From NCBI GenBank assembly GCA_964469935.1, contig CAYXZQ010000054.1, forward strand, positions 1 through 8,189: a stretch of DNA of 8,189 bases, in the 5' to 3' direction. The position numbers were made by a program, and so were the translations under genes. Below are positions 6,035 to 8,189 of this stretch, piece by piece. Source of the DNA: CAYXZQ01 sp964469935. Lineage in GTDB: Archaea > Nanobdellota > Nanobdellia > Woesearchaeales > DSVV01. The notes below the pieces were generated by a model. That model was not told where the DNA came from. It was given only the letters and a program-made list of their open reading frames with translations, and did not search any database. The stretch's first letter is position 1, and each line of letters begins with the position of its first letter.

Positions 6035-6197
6035 CTCGAAGAGATGCAACCATTGCGGGACATGCGTCGAAATCTGCCCCATGACAGTGTTCAGGAAAGA
6101 GGATGGAAAGATACTTGTTTCTGCGCCCGAGGACTGCATAGGTTGCAGGGCATGCGAGGCTCAGTGCGCAAAGCAGGCCATCGTTGTCGAAGAGTGA
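6015..6197 (+). CDS. 2[4Fe-4S] ferredoxin
   Basis: This is a 60-residue, bacterial-type ferredoxin with two complete cluster motifs: C11-x2-C14-x2-C17-x3-C21-P and C41-x2-C44-x2-C47-x3-C51. Each motif supplies three ligands to one [4Fe-4S] cluster and the fourth to the other. The beta-hairpin segment between them (TVFRKEDGKILVSAPED) is normal. There is no extra domain, so it acts as a small soluble electron carrier in the cytoplasm. Starting at 6015 gives MPKPTIDSKRCNHC, the expected short lead-in to the first cysteine; a start at 5976 would add a tail containing an extra cysteine inside eS1. It overlaps eS1 by 20 bases. The redox partner cannot be told from this window; it could be a 2-oxoacid oxidoreductase or radical-SAM enzyme encoded elsewhere. 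Confidence 0.93.
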   Translation: MPKPTIDSKRCNHCGTCVEICPMTVFRKEDGKILVSAPEDCIGCRACEAQCAKQAIVVEE

Positions 6198-6210
6198 ATA
6201 TCTGCCCAGG

Positions 6211-6230
6211 ATTTTCTCATGTGATTTTCA
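6211..6230 (+). terminator. Possible T-rich termination region after the ferredoxin gene
   Basis: Two short T-runs (6212-6215, 6225-6228) lie after the ferredoxin stop and before the next TATA box. Archaeal polymerase can stop at T-rich tracts, but these are short and no hairpin is evident. Confidence 0.25.
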
Positions 6231-6235
6231 TTATA

Positions 6236-6245
6236 TTTTATATAT
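6236..6245 (+). promoter_or_regulatory. TATA box of bud32
   Basis: TTTTATATAT is centred about 27 bases before the ATG at 6268. This is the spacing expected if transcription starts at the start codon. It rules out the in-frame upstream ATGs at 6184 and 6244, which lie before or inside the promoter. Confidence 0.7.
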
Positions 6246-6267
6246 GCCTGATGATTCCACTGTCATC

Positions 6268-6852
6268 ATGCGAAAGCCCATTGCCCGAGGAGCCGAGGCT
6301 GTCATCACCAGGGACGGAGGCAGGGTCTTCAAAGAGAGGATCCCCAAGAGATACAGGCTGAGGGAGATAGACGAGCGCCTCAGGAAACAGAGGACCAGGC
6401 GGGAGGCGAAGGTCATGAAGAGCAGTCCCGTGCCCTGCCCCGTAGTGTTCAATGTCGACGACAAGAAGATGGAGATAGAGATGGCCTTTCTTGATGGCCC
6501 GAGACTCTCAGATATACTGGAAGAGACGGACTACAGGTCGCTCTCCCGCGAGATAGGAATGAAGGTCAGGACCATGCATGACAGGAGCATCATCCACGGG
6601 GACCTGACGACTTCCAACATGCTGCTTCTGGACAGGATACACTTCATCGATTTCGGGCTTTCTTTTTCGTCTGATAAGGTTGAGGACAAGGCAGTCGACC
6701 TCCATCTTCTCCGCCAGGCTCTCGAGAGCAGGCATCACAAGATATGGAAGGAATGCTTCGCTTCGGTCAGGGAAGGATACGGCGACAGGGAGGTGCTTAT
6801 CCACCTGGAGAAAGTCGAGGCAAGGGGCAGGAACAAGGCCAAGTCCAGATAA
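6268..6852 (+). CDS. bud32: KEOPS complex kinase/ATPase Bud32
   Basis: This is a 194-residue atypical small kinase of the Bud32/PRPK family, the KEOPS subunit that works with Kae1 in forming t6A at position 37 of ANN-decoding tRNAs. Visible family features: a glycine-poor N-lobe start IARGAEAVI (5-13), likely ATP-binding Lys22 in VFKERIPKRYR, the RTRREA helix (42-47) with Glu46, the catalytic loop HGDLTTSN (110-117), DFG (128-130) and EDKAVDL (139-145), where other kinases carry an activation segment. The C-terminus ends RGRNKAKSR rather than the common RGR-Y-type tail. It is a free-standing gene, not fused to Kae1 as in some euryarchaea; no Kae1, Cgi121 or Pcc1 is in the window. The start at 6268 is chosen from the TATA position and begins directly at the conserved N-lobe; the frame extends to an ATG at 6184, but that would overlap the ferredoxin gene and span the promoter. 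Confidence 0.94.
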   Translation: MRKPIARGAEAVITRDGGRVFKERIPKRYRLREIDERLRKQRTRREAKVMKSSPVPCPVVFNVDDKKMEIEMAFLDGPRLSDILEETDYRSLSREIGMKVRTMHDRSIIHGDLTTSNMLLLDRIHFIDFGLSFSSDKVEDKAVDLHLLRQALESRHHKIWKECFASVREGYGDREVLIHLEKVEARGRNKAKSR

Positions 6853-6866
6853 TTAAATTATACAAA

Positions 6867-6874
6867 TTTTCTTT
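6867..6874 (+). terminator. Possible T-rich terminator after bud32
   Basis: TTTTCTTT lies 14 bases after the bud32 stop and before the next TATA box, a position suitable for archaeal T-tract termination. The tract is short, so this is a weak call. Confidence 0.3.
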
Positions 6875-6884
6875 AAGCATAAAC

Positions 6885-6892
6885 TTTATAAG
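6885..6892 (+). promoter_or_regulatory. TATA box of the riboflavin kinase gene
   Basis: TTTATAAG is centred about 26 bases before the ATG at 6915, with CATAAAC just upstream matching the BRE form except at its first base. It predicts a leaderless message and fixes the start; the longer frame from 6744 would lie inside bud32. The surrounding ACTTTATAAGT (6883-6893) is nearly palindromic. Confidence 0.65.
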
Positions 6893-6914
6893 TAACAACT
6901 TTCTCCGGAATCTC

Positions 6915-7556
6915 ATGGACAGGCTTGACATACTGCTGGAGATATCGGAACATGCAGGGATATTCGGCACCGGGAATTTCACGACCTCCCGGCTTGCAGA
7001 TGATCTTGGCATATCCCAGCAGGGCATATCCAACGCGCTCATAAGGCTCGAGAAGACTGGCCTGATTGAGAGAAAACCATCCAACAGAGGCATCGCAATC
7101 TCATTGACTGAAAAGGGAAGGATGCTCATGGAGGATTACAGGAAGAGGCTTCTCTCTGTCCTGGAAAGGAAAGATGCGGTCACAGGCAGGGTTATCGCAG
7201 GCGTCGGACAGGGAAGGTATTATACAGAAGTCCCCGGATTCAAGCGACAGTTCAGGACGAAGCTCGGGATAGACACTTCTCCCGGAACCCTGAACCTGAA
7301 AGTCAGGCCGGATGACAAGAGGGCTTTTTTGCATGACAGGAAGCCCGTTGTCATCGACGGATTCTCGACGAAGAGGAGGTCGTTCGGGTGGATAAGGTGC
7401 TATCCTGTGCTGGTCAAGGGCATAAGATGCGCAGTAGCCGTCCCAGAAAGGACAGTGCACAAGCATGATGTGATGGAGCTGATATCTGACAAGAACCTGA
7501 GAAAGGAGCTTGGCCTGGTCGACGGTTCTGAGGTGGAGGTATCATGGGCTGGCTGA
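6915..7556 (+). CDS. ribK: CTP-dependent riboflavin kinase with N-terminal winged-helix domain (RbkR-like)
   Basis: This is a 213-residue two-domain protein. Residues 1-75 form a winged helix-turn-helix of MarR-like type (TTSRLADDLGISQQGISNAL recognition region, then LIERKPSNRGIAISLTEKG wing). Residues about 88-213 are the archaeal riboflavin kinase, which makes FMN from riboflavin using CTP rather than ATP. Family motifs: GVGQGRYY (96-103), GFKRQFRTKLG (108-118), PGTLNLKV (123-130), IDGF (147-150), RSFGWIRCYPV (155-165), PERT (177-180), HDVMELI (184-190) and LRKELGLVDG (195-204). The same HTH-plus-kinase architecture is known from RbkR, described as a combined riboflavin-biosynthesis regulator and kinase; whether this copy binds DNA is inference. 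It starts its own transcript and its end overlaps the transporter start by 13 bases, so FMN production and transport are probably co-expressed. Confidence 0.94.
   Translation: MDRLDILLEISEHAGIFGTGNFTTSRLADDLGISQQGISNALIRLEKTGLIERKPSNRGIAISLTEKGRMLMEDYRKRLLSVLERKDAVTGRVIAGVGQGRYYTEVPGFKRQFRTKLGIDTSPGTLNLKVRPDDKRAFLHDRKPVVIDGFSTKRRSFGWIRCYPVLVKGIRCAVAVPERTVHKHDVMELISDKNLRKELGLVDGSEVEVSWAG
7535..7540 (+). promoter_or_regulatory. Shine-Dalgarno of the EamA transporter
   Basis: GGAGGT within the last codons of the riboflavin kinase gene lies three bases before the ATG at 7544. This supports translation of the transporter from the same message. Confidence 0.65.
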
Positions 7557-8189
7557 AGAAGACGCAAGGCAGCACTGTCCTCGGCGCCCTGATGGTGATA
7601 ATCGCCGCATCGTTCTGGGGCATGGACGGGGTCGTGCTCAGGCCTAATCTCTACAACCTGGACGTTCCCATAGTCGTCTTCCTGGAGCATTTTATCGCGT
7701 TTGTGTTCATGGCCGGATTTTTGATATACGAGATTAGGGAGCTCAAGAAGCTTGACGGGAAGGACTGGCTCTCGTTCTTCTGGATCGCGCTTTTCGGAGG
7801 CGCAATAGGGACCATGGCGATAACCCAGGCCCTGTTCTATGTCAATTTCCAGAACCTGTCAGCGATAATCATTTTGCAGAAGCTCCAGCCCCTGTTCGCG
7901 ATAGTCCTTGCAGTCATGGTCCTCGGCGAGAAGCCCACAAGGATGTTCTATCTATGGGCTGGTGGAGCTCTTGTCGGAAGCTATCTCATAACATTCGGGT
8001 TCCAGAACCCCGTGGTTGCTGGGAACAAGCTAATAGTCGCATCACTTCTTTCCCTCCTTGCCGCGTTCTCGTGGGGCTCTGCCACCGTGTTCGGAAAAAG
8101 GGTGGTTGAGAAGGTCAATTACAGGGTCGCGACCTACCTGAGGTTCGGGCTCACCTGCTTGGTCATGCTTGTCATAATCGGCATCCTCT
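7544..8189 (+). CDS. EamA/DMT-family membrane transporter (3' truncated)
   Basis: The frame is open from the ATG to the window end, with 215 residues visible out of a usual roughly 290-300. Hydrophobic segments at about 12-34, 42-62, 77-100, 105-127, 134-152, 163-183 and 196-215 give seven of an expected ten helices. The first EamA repeat is complete: WGMDGV near residue 25, GGAIGTMAITQALFYVNFQNLSA, then QKLQPLFAIVLAVMVLGEKPT (112-132), the typical end of helix 4 and loop. The second repeat begins near 162 (LIVASLLSLLAAFSWGSATVFGKRV). The family exports or imports small metabolites such as amino acids, nucleotide-related compounds and vitamins; substrate is not readable from sequence. Overlap with the riboflavin kinase gene, and the existence of EamA-type flavin transporters in bacteria (RibN, ImpX), suggest a flavin as a candidate. 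Confidence 0.9.
   Translation, partial: MGWLKKTQGSTVLGALMVIIAASFWGMDGVVLRPNLYNLDVPIVVFLEHFIAFVFMAGFLIYEIRELKKLDGKDWLSFFWIALFGGAIGTMAITQALFYVNFQNLSAIIILQKLQPLFAIVLAVMVLGEKPTRMFYLWAGGALVGSYLITFGFQNPVVAGNKLIVASLLSLLAAFSWGSATVFGKRVVEKVNYRVATYLRFGLTCLVMLVIIGIL

Noticed and set aside
6184..6267. Longer N-terminus for Bud32 from ATG 6184 or 6244
   Set aside because: These starts precede or lie inside the TATA box at 6236-6245, and the added residues do not resemble Bud32; the family begins at about the ATG at 6268.
6744..6914. Longer N-terminus for the riboflavin kinase from ATG 6744
   Set aside because: It overlaps bud32 in another frame and spans the promoter; the winged helix starts directly after the ATG at 6915.

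Overview
The window looks archaeal, most likely from a DPANN-type lineage (Woesearchaeota/Aenigmarchaeota/Diapherotrites-like). Reasons: it carries an archaeal/eukaryotic-type ribosomal protein eS1, a KEOPS kinase Bud32 and a CTP-type archaeal riboflavin kinase. It also has TATA/BRE promoters placed about 27 bases from start codons, and surface proteins with N-terminal 'KKSQITVF'-type anchors and repeated 'CSDGIxNQxExGIDCGGxC' cysteine modules, both of which I associate with DPANN genomes. Arginine is written mostly AGG/AGA and base composition is near balanced. The exact phylum cannot be fixed from this stretch.

Region 1 (1-3912, + strand) is a tightly packed run of four genes: the end of a Cys-containing secreted or membrane protein (5' end outside the window), a small protein with one N-terminal hydrophobic segment, a six-helix membrane protein, and a 736-residue protein with a pilin-like N-terminus and beta-domain modules near its C-terminus. 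The first three are joined by ATGA stop/start overlaps and the fourth follows 5 bases later from a TTG codon. None has a function I can name. Together they look like one envelope-associated complex, and this is the best candidate in the window for an undescribed system.

Region 2 (3905-5269, - strand) is a single 454-residue membrane-anchored protein, convergent with region 1 and overlapping it by 8 bases. It has a duplicated cytoplasmic N-terminal module, one membrane helix, an Ig-like domain, three Cys-rich repeats and a C-terminal set of three C-x2-I-x8-C units.

Region 3 (5270-6197, + strand) starts from a divergent promoter region and holds eS1 with a roughly 50-base leader that can fold into a hairpin, followed by an overlapping 2[4Fe-4S] ferredoxin gene.

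Region 4 (6198-8189, + strand) holds Bud32 (t6A tRNA modification) as its own transcription unit. It is followed by a riboflavin kinase with an N-terminal winged-helix domain (RbkR-like regulator/kinase), whose end overlaps an EamA/DMT-family transporter that runs out of the window. That coupling makes the transporter a candidate flavin carrier.

Promoter layout is consistent: three unit-leading genes (454-residue surface protein, Bud32, RibK) have a TATA element 26-29 bases before the ATG and no Shine-Dalgarno, so they are probably leaderless. Several internal genes have Shine-Dalgarno motifs. No tRNA, rRNA, CRISPR or insertion sequence was seen.
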